A stretch of 64,000 nucleotides of DNA from VGJW01 sp035286125 (GTDB lineage Bacteria > Cyanobacteriota > Sericytochromatia > S15B-MN24 > VGJW01), in assembly GCA_035286125.1 (NCBI GenBank), contig JAYKIS010000013.1, positions 5,593 to 69,592 on the forward strand, read 5' to 3'. This document shows, in pieces, positions 24,449-33,249 of this stretch (position 1 is its first letter; each line of letters opens with the position of its first letter). The notes beneath the pieces are model-generated. The model searched no databases, was not told the origin of the DNA, and saw nothing but the letters and a program-made list of their open reading frames with translations. Both the position numbers and the translations under genes were made by a program.

Positions 24449-25774
24449 TCAGGACCCCGGCAGCGGAGGCAGGCCTTCCTCCGGCAACACCGTACCGGCC
24501 GTGCGGCGTAGGCTGTCCCAGTGCGTCAGCCGTTGCAGGACCCGATACTCATGGCCCCGACCCTCGGGCCGGTAGTAGCGGACGGGCTTGCGCCCGACGG
24601 GCCAGAAGCTGCGTGCCGGATCGAAGGCCCCCGGCATGCCGTGGGGTGTGGCGTAGGCGTCGGCCACATCGCGCGCGGCAAGGCCCCTGAGGGCGCCGGG
24701 CACCGTGCCGCCCGCGTCCGCGCGCACGTCGGCCATGGCGGCGTTGATGGCCGCGTAGGCGGCCTGGCTTTTGGGGGCAGAAGCCAGCCACGTCACGGCC
24801 TGGCCCAGGTTGATGCGGGCTTCGGGCATGCCGACGTGCTGTACGGCGCCCAAGGCCGCCATGGCGACGAGCAGGGCCATCGGTTCGGCATTGCCGACAT
24901 CCTCGGACGCGAAGATCACGAGCCTTCGCGCCACGAACAGGGGGTCCTCGCCGCCTTCGAGCAGGCGTGCCAGCCAGTGCAGGGCCGCATCGGGGTCCGA
25001 GCCCCGCATCGACTTGATGAGGGCCGAAATGACGTCGTAATGGCCGTCGCCGCGCTTGTCCTGCGCAAGTCGTGCCTGGTCGAGGAACCCGGGCAACTCG
25101 TCGATTTCGCGGATGCCGGCCGTCACGACGGCCTCCAGGGCTCCGAGGGCGGCCCGGGCATCGCCGCCACTCCAGCGCGCGATGGCTTCAAGCACCTTGT
25201 CGTCCAGGACGTCGTCCGACTGGCCGAGGCCGCGCTCCGGATCCGTGAGGGCCCGTAGCAGCAGGGTCGCGAGCGCATCCGGATCCAGGGTTTCCAGCCG
25301 GTGGATGGCCACGCGGCTGCGCAGCGCCGGATTGACCTCGAGGCCGGGATGTTCGGTGGTGGCGCCGATGAGCGTCACCGTGCCCTGCTCGACATGCGGC
25401 AGCAGGACATCCTGTTGGGCCTTGTTGAAGCGGTGGATCTCGTCAATGAAGAGGACCGTGCGCTGGCCGAGGCGGCGCGCCTTCGTGGCCTCGTCGATGG
25501 CCTTGCGGACGTCGGCGACGCCACCGCCCACGGCACTCAGGACGACGAAGCGCGCCTCGATCGAGGTCGCAAGCAGCATGGCGAGCGTGGTCTTTCCGCA
25601 GCCGGGTGGTCCCCAGAGGATGCAACTGGGCAGCCGGCCCGCCGTCACCAGGCGCGCGAGGGCACCCCGGGGCCCGAGCAGGTGGTCCTGTCCCACGACC
25701 TCCGCGAGCGTGCGCGGACGCATGCGATGCGCCAGCGGCGCTTCGGCATCGAGCGACCGCTCGAAGAGCGACAT
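24449..25774 (-). CDS. rarA: Replication-associated recombination protein A (AAA+ ATPase)
   Basis: RarA/MgsA is an AAA+ ATPase related to clamp loaders that acts at stalled replication forks. The 441-aa protein has the usual length and order: M-R-P-R-T-L-A-E-V-V-G-Q near residue 18, Walker A W-G-P-P-G-C-G-K-T-T at about 54, Walker B V-L-F-I-D-E-I-H-R-F-N-K at about 107, sensor 1 L-I-G-A-T-T-E, and the conserved R-Y-Y-R-P near the C-terminus. The ATG at 25774 abuts the stop of the upstream gene. The common T-T-E-N-P-S-F form of sensor 1 reads T-T-E-H-P-G-L here, a mild variation. Confidence 0.94.
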   Translation of the reverse strand: MSLFERSLDAEAPLAHRMRPRTLAEVVGQDHLLGPRGALARLVTAGRLPSCILWGPPGCGKTTLAMLLATSIEARFVVLSAVGGGVADVRKAIDEATKARRLGQRTVLFIDEIHRFNKAQQDVLLPHVEQGTVTLIGATTEHPGLEVNPALRSRVAIHRLETLDPDALATLLLRALTDPERGLGQSDDVLDDKVLEAIARWSGGDARAALGALEAVVTAGIREIDELPGFLDQARLAQDKRGDGHYDVISALIKSMRGSDPDAALHWLARLLEGGEDPLFVARRLVIFASEDVGNAEPMALLVAMAALGAVQHVGMPEARINLGQAVTWLASAPKSQAAYAAINAAMADVRADAGGTVPGALRGLAARDVADAYATPHGMPGAFDPARSFWPVGRKPVRYYRPEGRGHEYRVLQRLTHWDSLRRTAGTVLPEEGLPPLPGS

Positions 25775-26512
25775 CTACTTCTTGTTGAAGATGCCGATGA
25801 TGCCCTGGATGGCACCGGCCAGGGACTGCACGCCGTTGACGACCTGATTGACCTGGTTCCCGAAGGGGTCCTGGGACTGGGGCATCAGGCCGACGCCGTA
25901 GTTGCCGCCCTGGACCGGCATGCTGGTCACGGGGACGGGGGACCAGACGGGTTGGGGTTGCGGCTGAGGCTGCGGCCAGGATGGCGCGGTGGGGAATACC
26001 GGGGGCGTCGGCTGCTGGGGCTGCGGCTGTGGCTGGCCGGCGGGACCGGTCGCAGGAATGCCGTTCTTGAAGCCGTTGACAAGCGTACCGATGGTCGCCA
26101 GCACGGCACCGACGCCGGACACGACCTGCGTGACCTTTTCGAGATCCGTGACCTTGTCCTTCTTCGGCTTGGGGGTACCGGGCTGTTCCTGGACGCGGGG
26201 CGTCGGGATCCATAGGCCCTGGACCTCGCCCGGGATGGGCCAGTTGATCAGCATGATCCGGTTCGATTGCGCGATCCAGTCTGCGAGGCGCTGGACCTCG
26301 GCCGCGTCGCGGACCGGATCCAGACGGTAGGTCTGCTGGACGAACTGGGCCAGCGTCAGGCGCTGGGGGTTGCCCGCCTGCAGGGGCTGCCACTTCAGGC
26401 CGGGGTTGGCTTGCCCGGGCTGGCTGGCCACCGGCTGGCCTCCGGCAGGCGCCGCAGGGCGCTGGGCCAGAATCTGACGGACACGTGCCGAGAAATCGTC
26501 GACGGTCGTCAT
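25775..26512 (-). CDS. Pro/Gln-rich hypothetical protein
   Basis: The 245-aa protein is of unknown family. The N-terminal 110 residues look folded (D-D-F-S-A-R-V-R-Q-I-L-A, then a predicted helix ending in I-M-L-I-N-W-P-I-P-G). A glycine/valine hydrophobic stretch V-V-S-G-V-G-A-V-L-A-T-I-G-T-L at about residues 130-145 could enter a membrane. A Pro/Gln-rich linker (P-Q-P-Q-P-Q-Q-P-T) follows, then a second small apolar C-terminus ending G-I-I-G-I-F-N-K-K. CGGAGG precedes its ATG. It is directly upstream of rarA with no gap, so the two are likely co-transcribed, but no functional link is apparent. Confidence 0.7.
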   Translation of the reverse strand: MTTVDDFSARVRQILAQRPAAPAGGQPVASQPGQANPGLKWQPLQAGNPQRLTLAQFVQQTYRLDPVRDAAEVQRLADWIAQSNRIMLINWPIPGEVQGLWIPTPRVQEQPGTPKPKKDKVTDLEKVTQVVSGVGAVLATIGTLVNGFKNGIPATGPAGQPQPQPQQPTPPVFPTAPSWPQPQPQPQPVWSPVPVTSMPVQGGNYGVGLMPQSQDPFGNQVNQVVNGVQSLAGAIQGIIGIFNKK

Positions 26513-26642
26513 CGGGAAACCTCCGGTGGGGCTGCTCCGGCCCTGGTTGTCTATCGCCTCCGGCTATCCCGGACCCGGTAAAGAGACAGGGAATGAACGG
26601 TTAAAACTCTCCTCCGGCGACCATGCGTGCCGGAGGTGCGTG

Positions 26643-26918
26643 ATGTACGATCGAGGCGTGTCGCCGACTTGTCCCCCCGCCCGCGATCCGGAAGCCTCCG
26701 GCTCCCGGTCCGAGGCGCTCCTGCTCGAGACCTTGCGGGGTCTGCGCGTCCACGCCCTGACGGCGTCTCCCCGGCAACTGGCCGAGGACCTGACGCTGGG
26801 CCGGTTGCTTTACGCCCGATTGCGGACGCCCGCCCTGTGCATGCAGGCCGAGGGCTTCCTCGAGGCCATCGAGGCGATGCTGCGTTTCCGTAGCGGTCCC
26901 GCCGCGATCCATCCCTGA
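26643..26918 (+). CDS. Small hypothetical protein, 91 aa
   Basis: Not recognised. The ATG at 26643 has CCGGAGG six bases upstream, a strong ribosome site that sets this start against longer readings of the same frame. The N-terminal 25 residues are polar; the rest is helical (E-A-L-L-L-E-T-L-R-G-L-R) with a leucine-rich C-terminus. It has no signal or membrane segment. It is divergent from the Pro/Gln-rich gene across 130 bases that hold AT-rich patches near 26580-26615 and no clear promoter. It may be co-transcribed with the O-antigen ligase 25 bases downstream. Confidence 0.6.
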   Translation: MYDRGVSPTCPPARDPEASGSRSEALLLETLRGLRVHALTASPRQLAEDLTLGRLLYARLRTPALCMQAEGFLEAIEAMLRFRSGPAAIHP

Positions 26919-26943
26919 TACCCGTCCGACGAGCCTGTCCGCC

Positions 26944-29025
26944 ATGTCTGTCGCCCAAGCCCAGCCCTCGCGCCGCGTCTCGATCGCGCTGCCCGGCCCG
27001 GATGAGATCATCGAGGGCCTCTCGTGGATCCTGCTGGGCATCGCCCCCCTCCTGATCAATGTCTACAACGTCGATGCCTACCGGACGGTGCAGGCCACGA
27101 CGTCGACGATGCTGTTGCTGGTCATCGCGGCTACCTGGATCACCAAGGTGACGATCGATGGCCGCTGGGCAGCCTTGCGCGGGATGCCGCTATGGCCCGT
27201 ACTGGCGGGGTTCTTCGCGTGGGTCGCCGCCACCGGTGCGCTGCAGACCCCCTCCCTGCCCATCACGGGCCTGAGCCTGCTCAACCTGGTGCTCTACATG
27301 GCGTGGGCCTTCATCGTTGCGGATCTGGGCGCGCGCGTGCCCGGCTTCCTCTGGCGCCTGATGGTGCCCATCGGCTTTGCCTTCCTCTTCAACAACATCA
27401 CGGCCGTGCTGCAGCACCGCGGCTACCTGTTCCAGGGCGCCAGCCAGGATGGCTACACCGGCCTCTATGCGCTGTGGCCCTTCAAGGGACAGGGGGTGTC
27501 CAACTACTTTGCGGGCTTGCAGGCCCCGTCCCGTCTCGGCTCGGCTGCGGGCACCCTGGGCAACCAGAACGTGCTGGGCGGTTACCTGACGGCCACCGTG
27601 CCCTTGTTCACGCTGATGCCTCTCGTGGTCCTGGCCCGCTGGCAGGATTGCTGCCGCTGGTGTGCGCGAACGTGGCCGGGTCTGGGCGCCGAGGGAGCGC
27701 GTCTCCCGGTCTTCGCATTCTTCGGGTTCCTCTTCGTGAATGCCGGCCTGGCTTTCGCGTCCTTGCTGGCCACCGACACCCGTGGTGCCTGGTTGGGCGT
27801 GGCCGGCACCTTCGTCGTGGGCCTGCTCGTCGTTCCGGCGTTCTTCCGCAAGCGCATCGAGCAGGTGCCCGGTCGCCAACGCGCCAGCGTGGGCATCGGC
27901 CTGGTCGCCTTCGTGGTTCTGCTGACGGGTCTCGCCTTCTCGGCGGGGGTCACGCCCAGGATGTTGCAGGAAAAGCTCAGCAACACCTGGACCATCAAGC
28001 AGCGCCTCGTGGCATGGCAGGTGGCGGCCGAAATGGCCAAGGACCAGCCGGTGGTGGGACAGGGCGTCGGCACCTACAAGATCCACTACTTCAAGTTTCT
28101 GGCCCGGCATTTCGACGGCAAGCCCGTCCCCGTCTACATGCACCATCGCTACGTGCAGGCCCACAACGACTTCATCCAGCTTGCGGGCGAGGCAGGCTGG
28201 ATCGGCCTGCTGCTGGGCCTGGGCGTGCTCGGCATCTTCTGGACGGGCATTCCCCGGTGGCTGTGGCGGCGCCAGCCCGAGGCCAGCGAGGCTCTTCTGG
28301 TGCTGGGAGCCGGATTGGGCACGCTGGGCATGGCGGTATTTGCCGTCTCGGGCTTTCCTTTCCACATCGCGGCCTCATCGGCCGTCTTCGCGACCCTGGT
28401 CGGTATCGTGCTGGCCCCGCAGTGGCGGGAACGCCTGGAAGCCCGGGCTGCTGTCGCTGCCGAGGCAACCGAGGGTTCGGAGCCCGGTCTGCCCGGCACG
28501 ACAGCCGCTCCCGAAGCCACGTCAACGACCGGTACGCCTGCCTGGATCGCCAGCGGTGTCGTGGCGGGCCTCGCCCTGTCGAGCGGGATGGGCGTCCTGC
28601 GCCACTACGAGGCCGACATGCTGACCAAGGCCGGCATGGACCTGTACAAGCAGGGGGACTATGCCACGGCCCTTGACCGGCTCGAATCCGCCGTCTCGCG
28701 GGACCCCGAGCGGGGAGATGCCCGATTGGTGCTGGGCATCCTCTACATGATGACCCGACGCTGCACCAAGGCCGAGGAACAGTTCCTCCGGGCCCAGACC
28801 AGCTACGACGACGTCACGCTTCATTACTACATGGGCCGTCTCTACGAAGGCCTGTCACGTCGCAGCGAGGCGCGGGACGAGTATCTGAAGGCACGGTCCT
28901 ACTTCCCCGAGGGCGAAGAAGTGCGCAAGGCGGTCGATCGCCGTCTGGCGTTGCTCGAGAGTGGCAAGCTGGATCCTGCGGCCGTCGGGGCGTGCAATCC
29001 CGCCAGTCGCCCGGCGAGCCCCTGA
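26944..29025 (+). CDS. O-antigen ligase/polymerase (WaaL/Wzy family) with C-terminal TPR domain
   Basis: The 693-aa membrane protein has about twelve hydrophobic segments in its first 490 residues and carries the O-antigen ligase signature in a large periplasmic loop: R-L-V-A-W-Q-V-A-A-E-M near residue 351, V-V-G-Q-G-V-G-T-Y-K, and Q-A-H-N-D-F-I-Q-L-A-G-E-A-G-W-I-G at about 405. Enzymes of this family join or polymerise polyprenyl-linked glycans on the periplasmic side. The C-terminal 130 residues (from about 560) form tetratricopeptide-like repeats (Y-K-Q-G-D-Y-A-T-A-L-D-R-L-E-S-A-V). This fused ligase-TPR arrangement is also known in some pilin-glycosylating ligases, so a protein acceptor is possible. 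The acceptor is not determined. Confidence 0.85.
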   Translation: MSVAQAQPSRRVSIALPGPDEIIEGLSWILLGIAPLLINVYNVDAYRTVQATTSTMLLLVIAATWITKVTIDGRWAALRGMPLWPVLAGFFAWVAATGALQTPSLPITGLSLLNLVLYMAWAFIVADLGARVPGFLWRLMVPIGFAFLFNNITAVLQHRGYLFQGASQDGYTGLYALWPFKGQGVSNYFAGLQAPSRLGSAAGTLGNQNVLGGYLTATVPLFTLMPLVVLARWQDCCRWCARTWPGLGAEGARLPVFAFFGFLFVNAGLAFASLLATDTRGAWLGVAGTFVVGLLVVPAFFRKRIEQVPGRQRASVGIGLVAFVVLLTGLAFSAGVTPRMLQEKLSNTWTIKQRLVAWQVAAEMAKDQPVVGQGVGTYKIHYFKFLARHFDGKPVPVYMHHRYVQAHNDFIQLAGEAGWIGLLLGLGVLGIFWTGIPRWLWRRQPEASEALLVLGAGLGTLGMAVFAVSGFPFHIAASSAVFATLVGIVLAPQWRERLEARAAVAAEATEGSEPGLPGTTAAPEATSTTGTPAWIASGVVAGLALSSGMGVLRHYEADMLTKAGMDLYKQGDYATALDRLESAVSRDPERGDARLVLGILYMMTRRCTKAEEQFLRAQTSYDDVTLHYYMGRLYEGLSRRSEARDEYLKARSYFPEGEEVRKAVDRRLALLESGKLDPAAVGACNPASRPASP

Positions 29026-29031
29026 CCGTCT

Positions 29032-29769
29032 TCAGCGATCCTGCGCCGTGGGGCGCAGGACGATCTCGCCGATGCAGACGTGCGCCGGCCGGGTGACGCA
29101 CCAACCGATCGCATCGGCGACGTCCGCGGGTTCCAGGGGCGTCATCGTACCGGCCCAGCGTGCGAGGGCCTCACGTGTCGCCTCATGCGGGATGCCCGCC
29201 TGCAACTCGGTCGCGACGAGGCCAGGCGAGATCAGGGTGACCCTGATGCCCAGGCGTGCCGTCTCGCGGCGCAGGGCCTCGCCAAAGGCCCTGAGTCCGG
29301 CCTTGGTCGCCGAGTAGCCGGCGCCTGTCGGTGCCGCCGCCAGGCCCGCTACGGAAGCCACCAGGATGATGTCGCCGCCGCCGGCGGCCTCGAGGGGGGC
29401 GAGGCTCGCCTGAGCCAAGGTGATCGCGCTCGTCAGGTTGACTTCAATCATCGTGCGCCACGCGTCGAGGTCTGCCTCGGCAACGGGGGCAAGGGGCATG
29501 ATGCCGGCGTTGGCCACAAGGATGTCGAGGCCCCCCCAGTGTTCCCGTACCTCAGGTACGAGCGTCCGGGCCTGCCCGGGCTCACCGAGATCGCAGGGGT
29601 GGATGGAAACCTCATCGCCCAGCTCAGCCGCCAGGGCCCTGAGGCGGTCCGCGCGCCGGGCAGCGAGCGCCACGTGGGCCCCGAGCCCGTGCAGGTGGCG
29701 GGCCACGGCCTCCCCGATACCGGCGGAGGCCCCTGTGACGAGTGCCGTCCTGCCTGCCAGTGGCTTCAC
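29032..29769 (-). CDS. Short-chain dehydrogenase/reductase
   Basis: The 245-aa cytoplasmic NAD(P)-dependent oxidoreductase has the classical SDR layout: T-G-A-S-A-G-I-G-E near residue 12, N-A-G-I-M at about 85, a catalytic serine in V-A-S-V-A-G, and Y-S-A-T-K at about 150. The GTG at 29769 is chosen because it overlaps the stop of the upstream gene (GTGA) and is followed at once by the cofactor motif. The arginine after the first strand (A-A-R-R-A-D-R) favours NADP. It resembles YdfG/serine 3-dehydrogenase-like enzymes; the substrate is unknown. It is the last gene of the leftward run and convergent with the ligase gene. Confidence 0.87.
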   Translation of the reverse strand: MKPLAGRTALVTGASAGIGEAVARHLHGLGAHVALAARRADRLRALAAELGDEVSIHPCDLGEPGQARTLVPEVREHWGGLDILVANAGIMPLAPVAEADLDAWRTMIEVNLTSAITLAQASLAPLEAAGGGDIILVASVAGLAAAPTGAGYSATKAGLRAFGEALRRETARLGIRVTLISPGLVATELQAGIPHEATREALARWAGTMTPLEPADVADAIGWCVTRPAHVCIGEIVLRPTAQDR

Positions 29770-30932
29770 GAAGCCGACGGCTCCGGCCCTTCGGCGAACC
29801 ACACGTCTTCCGTCAGGTGGCGCTTGCCGTTCTGGACGAACCACGACGTCATGCGCAGGTCCTCGCGGCTCTCCACCCACTTGATGCGCGAGCCCAGCTC
29901 GGTAATGCCGAGGCTCTTCAGGTCGGAGAGCTCATCTGGTTGGGGCAGGGCATCGTGGTTGAGGTCCCGCCAGACCTTGAGCCCGTCCAGTTCCGTACCC
30001 TTCAGCACACCGAGGCCGGGGGGCAGGCGCTTGCCGGCGCTGGCGAGGCGGGCCTCGCGATCGAAGAGGGCGCCCAGCTTGGCATAGCCGTTCCCGAATC
30101 GCTGGCCGCCGAACAGGTCGTTGCCGTCGAGGGCCTTGCCTTCGGCCGCTGCGCGCGATACGCGACCCTCGCGGTCATCGACGAGGAAGCCGTCGCCGCC
30201 CCCCTTGAGCCATTCGAAGCGGCCGGCCTTGCCGATGGCCTTCAGGTCGAACAGCACGGAGTCCGTCGGGTTGAAGCCCTTGGCGGTATCGAAGCGGATG
30301 TAGCCCGAAGCCTTGCCCGTGACCTCGATGCGGCCCGAATGGTCCAGGTCCAGGGCCACCGGGCTCGATAGGGCCATCGCGACCACGGGCAGGTCCCGAC
30401 CGTTGGCGTTGACGGTGAAGCCCTCGCTGTAGTGATAGTAGCCGGCGGCCGCGGCGGCGTTGTAGCTGCCGCGGTTGGCCACGGACGACGTGGGTACCCG
30501 GCCGACGATCTGGCCGTGCTCGGTGAAGACCAGGGCGGAGCCCGGCGGAATCTCGGTGTTCAGCAACTCCGAATTCCGTCTGAGTGCGGTCGCGATGTCC
30601 TCGGCGTAGCGATGGCCGCGCTGGTTCTGGTACCACTTGCCGAAGAACAGCTGACCCGGCGTGCGGTAGCCCTCCCTCCACCGATCCCATTGGGTGCTGT
30701 TGTCGGCTCGGGCATAGATGAAGATCCGGGGCAGTTCGTAGACGAGGCGTTCGTGGAACTGCGTGCGGCTGACGGTGTAGCAGCCGGTCGCTTCACGCCG
30801 GATGACGGGTGCGTCCCAGCGACTGCGTGTCTCGCCCTCGTGGGCTTCCGCCCGCCACGTGCCACTGACGCTCATCGACAGCAGCGCCGTCGTCGCGACC
30901 CATCTGCCCAGCCGGGAGTTTGCCATCTTCAT
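29766..30932 (-). CDS. Exported protein with EF-hand/RTX-type calcium-binding-like segments
   Basis: The 388-aa protein has an N-terminal signal peptide (basic M-K-M-A-N-S-R-L-G-R, then A-T-T-A-L-L-S-M-S-V and a likely cleavage near A-E-A). The C-terminal half contains D-x-D-x-G-like loops: P-V-A-L-D-L-D-H-S-G-R-I near residue 190, G-G-G-D-G-F-L-V-D-D-R-E-G, and V-W-R-D-L-N-H-D-A-L-P-Q-P-D-E-L near 333. The order, with F-G-G-Q-R and K-S-L-G-I between or after them, resembles the calcium-binding domain that accompanies RTX/hemolysin-type proteins, although the classic G-G-x-G-x-D repeats are absent and several loop aspartates are replaced. Its function is unknown. It may have its own promoter (TAGAAC about 15 bases upstream) and overlaps the SDR start (GTGA). 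Confidence 0.75.
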   Translation of the reverse strand: MKMANSRLGRWVATTALLSMSVSGTWRAEAHEGETRSRWDAPVIRREATGCYTVSRTQFHERLVYELPRIFIYARADNSTQWDRWREGYRTPGQLFFGKWYQNQRGHRYAEDIATALRRNSELLNTEIPPGSALVFTEHGQIVGRVPTSSVANRGSYNAAAAAGYYHYSEGFTVNANGRDLPVVAMALSSPVALDLDHSGRIEVTGKASGYIRFDTAKGFNPTDSVLFDLKAIGKAGRFEWLKGGGDGFLVDDREGRVSRAAAEGKALDGNDLFGGQRFGNGYAKLGALFDREARLASAGKRLPPGLGVLKGTELDGLKVWRDLNHDALPQPDELSDLKSLGITELGSRIKWVESREDLRMTSWFVQNGKRHLTEDVWFAEGPEPSAS

Positions 30933-30971
30933 GACAATGTTCTACCCGGCCGCGAGGCTCGCTGGTGGCTG

Positions 30972-32147
30972 TCAGACCCGTCGCTTGCTGTCGAAGGCGT
31001 CCCGCAGGCCATCCCCGAGGAAGTTCCACGCGACGGTCACGAACACGATGGCCACGCCGGGTGCCAGCAGCCACGGATGGGTGACCAGGTCCGAGACATT
31101 CAGGGCCGGCTCGAGCATGTTGCCCCACGAGGCATCCGGCGGTTGCACGCCCAGGCCCAGCAACGAGAGCACGCTCTCGCCGTAGATGTAGCCCGGGATG
31201 GACAGCGAGACCGAAATGACGACCCACGTCGCCGTCTGGGGCAAGAGATGGCGGGTGATGATCCAGAGGTGGCCGGCACCCGCGGCACGTGCGGCCTCGA
31301 TGTATTCCTGATGCTTGAGCGACAGCACCATGCCGCGGATGACGCGGGCGAGGCCCGCCCAGCCCAGGAAGGACAGGATGATCGTGATGACGTAGAAGCG
31401 CTGGGTGGGCGTGATGTCCCACTTGTAGGTGACACCGAACAGCGCCAGCAGCAGGTAGAAGGTGGGGAAGGCCAGCACCGTCTCGACGAGCCACATCAGC
31501 ACGGTGTCGATCCAGCCGCCGAAGTAGCCCGCGGCACCACCCACGAGCGTGCCCACCGGAATGACGATCAGCAGGGCAATGATGCCGACCGTGAGGGAGA
31601 CGCGGGCGCCGAAGAGCAGACGCGAGAACTGGTCGCGTCCGGCATTGTCCGCACCCAGAAGATAGATGGGTGCCGTCTGGCCCTCGATGCCGAAGACGTG
31701 ACGGTCGCCCGGAATCAGGCCCAGGATGCGGTAGGGTTCACCCTTGACCCAGAAGGCCAGGCTGTGTCGGACCGTCCGGTCCTCCTGCCACTCGCCCAGC
31801 GTCATGGTGGCCGGCGCACCGGCCTGGAAGATGGCCGAGTAGTCATCCTGCTTCTTGCGGTCGTAGATGAACGGTGCGTGCCAGTTGCCCGCATCATCGC
31901 GCAAGTGGATCTCGGCCGGCGGCTGGAAGGCCCGGTTGCGGTCTTCCGAGAGGGGCGAGTAAGGGGCGAAGACATCGGCCAGCGCCATGACGAGGTAGAC
32001 GGCGAGCAGCAGCCACAGGGCGATGAAGGCCGGACGATGCTTGCGGAAACGGCGCCAGAAGCGGGTCCGGGCCGAGATGGGCGGAGGCAGCGCATCAGCG
32101 GCGGGCCGTGCGGATGGCGGGGTGGCGGAGAGGGTGTCCTGCGACAT
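30972..32147 (-). CDS. Oligopeptide-type ABC transporter permease (DppC/OppC family)
   Basis: This is the inner-membrane subunit of a peptide/nickel-class importer. The protein is about 391 aa, starting at the ATG at 32147 (M-S-Q-D-T-L-S), which is longer than typical DppC (about 300). The extra length is an insert of roughly 100 residues between membrane segments 1 and 2 (F-I-Y-D-R-K-K-Q-D-D-Y through G-L-I-P-G-D-R-H), expected on the outer face. The core motifs follow: L-L-G-A-D-N-A-G-R-D-Q-F-S-R-L and the ATPase-contact loop Y-I-E-A-A-R-A-A-G-A-G. The gap after the DppB-like gene is only four bases. Permeases with such an insert form a distinct subgroup. The substrate is unknown. Confidence 0.9.
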   Translation of the reverse strand: MSQDTLSATPPSARPAADALPPPISARTRFWRRFRKHRPAFIALWLLLAVYLVMALADVFAPYSPLSEDRNRAFQPPAEIHLRDDAGNWHAPFIYDRKKQDDYSAIFQAGAPATMTLGEWQEDRTVRHSLAFWVKGEPYRILGLIPGDRHVFGIEGQTAPIYLLGADNAGRDQFSRLLFGARVSLTVGIIALLIVIPVGTLVGGAAGYFGGWIDTVLMWLVETVLAFPTFYLLLALFGVTYKWDITPTQRFYVITIILSFLGWAGLARVIRGMVLSLKHQEYIEAARAAGAGHLWIITRHLLPQTATWVVISVSLSIPGYIYGESVLSLLGLGVQPPDASWGNMLEPALNVSDLVTHPWLLAPGVAIVFVTVAWNFLGDGLRDAFDSKRRV

Positions 32148-32151
32148 CGGG

Positions 32152-33147
32152 TCAGGCTTCCAGCTTGATGCGGGGGTCGGACAGGGCCAGCAGGACATCG
32201 GCCAGCAGGTTGCCCAGCAAGAGCATCAGGGCACCCGTCATGACGCCCGCCATGGCGAGGTTCACATCCTGCTTGAGCAGGGCGTCCAGCATCATCTGCC
32301 CCAGGCCGGGCCACGAGATGATGTTCTCGATGATGGCGAAGCCCGAGAGCAGGCTCGCGAACTCGAAGCCCAGCAGCGTGATCATCGGGTTCAGGGCGTT
32401 GCGCACGGCGTGCCGGTAGATGACGGTGCGCTCGGGGAGGCCCTTGGCGCGGGCCGTGCGGACGTACTCTTCACCCAGCACGTCCAGCAGGTTGCCGCGC
32501 ATGCGCCGTTGCAGGATGGCAATGGAGCCGATGCCGACGGCCAGGACCGGTATCAGCAGGTGCCACAAGTGGTCGACCGCCTGCTGCACGGGGTTCATCA
32601 GGGCGTAGTCCGGGCTCGTCATCCCCCCGATGGGGAAGAAGCCCGGGTGGCTCTGGTTCCACCACGCTGCGCCCATCAGGAGCAGGATGGCCAGGAAGAA
32701 GTCCGGTACGCCCAGAAAGAAGAAGGTGATCGAGGAGAAGACCTTTTCGAACCACGAGTACTGCCTGACGGCCATCAGGATGCCCAGGGGCAGCGCGATC
32801 AGCCACGTGAACAGGAATGCTGCCACCCCCAGCACGAGCGTGGCCTGCAACTTCATCCGGATCAGCGTCGAGACCTTCTCACGGTAGTCGTACGACTCGC
32901 CCAGATCGCCCGTGGCGAAGTTCTGCGCCCACTTCAGGTATTGGATGGGGATGGGCTTGTCGAGGCCCAGACGCGCGCGTTCCCGATCAATGGCCTCCTG
33001 GCTGACCGTGGGGTTGTTCATCATCTTGTTCGAGACGTAGTCGCCCGGGGCGAGCTTCGAGATGCCGAACGTGATGACCGAGATCAGCAGCAGCTTCGGC
33101 AGCATCTGCAGCAGCCGTTGCAAGATGTATCGGAACATGCGGGCCAT
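32152..33147 (-). CDS. Oligopeptide-type ABC transporter permease (DppB/OppB family)
   Basis: The 331-aa integral membrane subunit pairs with the DppC-like protein. It has the signature N-terminal membrane segment M-F-R-Y-I-L-Q-R-L-L, L-A-P-G-D at about residue 33, a large first periplasmic loop, and the cytoplasmic coupling loop Y-V-R-T-A-R-A-K-G-L-P near residue 230. It starts at ATG 33147; an ATG at 33138 is also possible. A strong hairpin lies between it and the upstream binding-protein gene. No ATPase gene (DppD/DppF type) is found in the window, so the motor must be encoded elsewhere. Confidence 0.92.
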   Translation of the reverse strand: MARMFRYILQRLLQMLPKLLLISVITFGISKLAPGDYVSNKMMNNPTVSQEAIDRERARLGLDKPIPIQYLKWAQNFATGDLGESYDYREKVSTLIRMKLQATLVLGVAAFLFTWLIALPLGILMAVRQYSWFEKVFSSITFFFLGVPDFFLAILLLMGAAWWNQSHPGFFPIGGMTSPDYALMNPVQQAVDHLWHLLIPVLAVGIGSIAILQRRMRGNLLDVLGEEYVRTARAKGLPERTVIYRHAVRNALNPMITLLGFEFASLLSGFAIIENIISWPGLGQMMLDALLKQDVNLAMAGVMTGALMLLLGNLLADVLLALSDPRIKLEA

Positions 33148-33180
33148 TGTACGGCCTGCGCACGCAACACGCCATGATGA

Positions 33181-33218
33181 ACGGGCGAGGATTGGGCCGG
33201 CGCCCGTTCCTCGCCCGT
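33181..33218 (-). promoter_or_regulatory. Strong hairpin between binding-protein and permease genes
   Basis: A perfect 10-base inverted repeat (ACGGGCGAGG at 33181-33190 and CCTCGCCCGT at 33209-33218) surrounds an 18-base loop that itself contains GGGC/GCCC. It has no T-run, so it is more likely an mRNA-stabilising or attenuating hairpin than a full terminator. Such structures raise binding-protein over permease expression in other ABC operons. Confidence 0.55.
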
Positions 33219-33249
33219 ACCGATGGCCGCCTTCGCCGTCTTCCGGCGA

